The notes below the pieces were generated by a model, which was not told where the DNA came from, searched no databases, and saw only the letters and a list, made by a program, of their open reading frames with translations. Below are positions 6,744-7,278 of a stretch of 7,278 nucleotides of DNA, in pieces. Every line of letters begins with the position of its first letter. The stretch's first letter is position 1. The DNA is from Oxalobacteraceae bacterium (GTDB lineage: Bacteria > Pseudomonadota > Gammaproteobacteria > Burkholderiales > Burkholderiaceae_D): positions 19,331 to 26,608 of the forward strand of contig PKWO01000071.1 of the NCBI GenBank assembly GCA_003132085.1, written 5' to 3'. The position numbers and the translations under genes are program-made.

Positions 6744-7278
6744 ATGACCGACGCCGCAGATGATTTTGATGCATTGTTTGATGAGGTGTCTGCCCAGCGA
6801 AACGACACGGTTGCCGCTACGACACCGGTGCCGGAACCGGTAAAGACTCAAGAACCGGTGCCGGCCGATGGCGCCGAGGTGGAGGATCAATCCGGGAAGC
6901 CGATGTTTGACCGCCTCGGCGGAATCGTGCGCATGCTGCACGATTCGTTGCGCGAACTGGGCTACGATCGTTCGATTTCCAGCGTGGCCGAGCAGATTAC
7001 CGACGCCCAGGATCGGCTTGAATATGTCGCAACGCTGACCGAACAAGCAGCCAACAAGGTACTCAACGCGATTGATGTCGGCATGCCGGAGCAGGATCTG
7101 CTGCAAAAGAAGGCCAAGGATATGGACGCGCGCTGGGGATTGTTATTTGAAGGCAAGCTGAGCTTGGAGGAATTCAAAGTCTTGGCCGGCGATTCAAGAC
7201 AATTTGCGGCGGCCGTCGGCGATGCCACGGATTCTGAAAAAGCACGCCTGCTGGAAATCATGATGGCGCAAGACTTCC
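6744..7278 (+). CDS. cheZ: CheZ, chemotaxis phosphatase acting on CheY-P (3' end outside window)
   Basis: CheZ dephosphorylates CheY-P to reset the flagellar switch. The first 178 codons are present. Residues 55-178 track the Escherichia coli CheZ four-helix-bundle protein closely: RLGGIVRMLHDSLRELG, then DAQDRLEYV and QAANKVLNAI, then ARW, DSRQF and finally LLEIMMAQDF. The catalytic Asp and Gln (D143 and Q147 in E. coli, in the QDLTGQ segment) fall just beyond the window edge, so activity cannot be judged here. The N-terminus (about 1-50) is an acidic, Pro-Val-rich tail (TTPVPEPVK, EPVPAD) ahead of the folded core, with DDFDALFDEV at 6-15. The ribosome-binding site is weak (AAAGAAAGA, 6727-6735). 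No cheY precedes it in this window. The family call is very secure. Confidence 0.95.
   Translation, partial: MTDAADDFDALFDEVSAQRNDTVAATTPVPEPVKTQEPVPADGAEVEDQSGKPMFDRLGGIVRMLHDSLRELGYDRSISSVAEQITDAQDRLEYVATLTEQAANKVLNAIDVGMPEQDLLQKKAKDMDARWGLLFEGKLSLEEFKVLAGDSRQFAAAVGDATDSEKARLLEIMMAQDF

Noticed and set aside
6624..7106. 160-codon minus-strand frame over the cheZ start
   Set aside because: The opposite strand encodes an unmistakable CheZ, so this is its shadow.
1..7278. CRISPR array, tRNA or rRNA genes, insertion sequence
   Set aside because: I saw no regularly spaced long repeats, no tRNA-like cloverleaf, no rRNA sequence, and no transposase or terminal inverted repeats.

Overview
The window looks like chromosome of a motile betaproteobacterium of moderate GC content. 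The best taxonomic clue is the right-edge gene, which closely matches CheZ, a chemotaxis phosphatase found mainly in beta- and gammaproteobacteria. I cannot place it more finely from the sequence; a Nitrosomonadales-type organism is only a guess.

Layout, left to right. (1) The C-terminal end of an unrecognised plus-strand gene (2-262). (2) A 98-nt gap between convergent genes, holding small hairpins. (3) A minus-strand orphan ParA-family ATPase (361-972) with no ParB in view. (4) A 393-nt divergent regulatory gap with a distinctly AT-rich patch. (5) A tight plus-strand three-gene operon (1366-6189): a MukF/MksF/JetA-like kleisin, a MukE/MksE/JetB-like tandem winged-helix (KITE) protein, and a 942-residue SMC ATPase with complete Walker A, signature and Walker B motifs and a hinge. 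(6) A 554-nt gap without a large gene, with hairpins, a plausible sigma-70 promoter and a possible 47-codon small ORF. (7) The first 178 codons of cheZ, cut by the window edge just before its catalytic Asp-Gln pair.

The centre of interest is the kleisin-KITE-SMC operon. In established systems of this order (MksFEB, Wadjet JetABC) the three proteins form an SMC motor that loads on and extrudes DNA. In Wadjet a fourth, TOPRIM-type protein (JetD/MksG) cleaves closed circular DNA. No such gene follows the SMC gene here or precedes the kleisin gene. The operon is therefore either a nuclease-less chromosome-organising condensin, a Wadjet relative that lost its nuclease, or a condensin using another partner. 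The divergent ParA ATPase is the only nearby candidate partner, and that link is inferred from position alone. The SMC is also unusually short, with arms of about 200 residues each, and has atypical signature (ASGGQQ) and Walker B (IDEPFAHLD) sequences.
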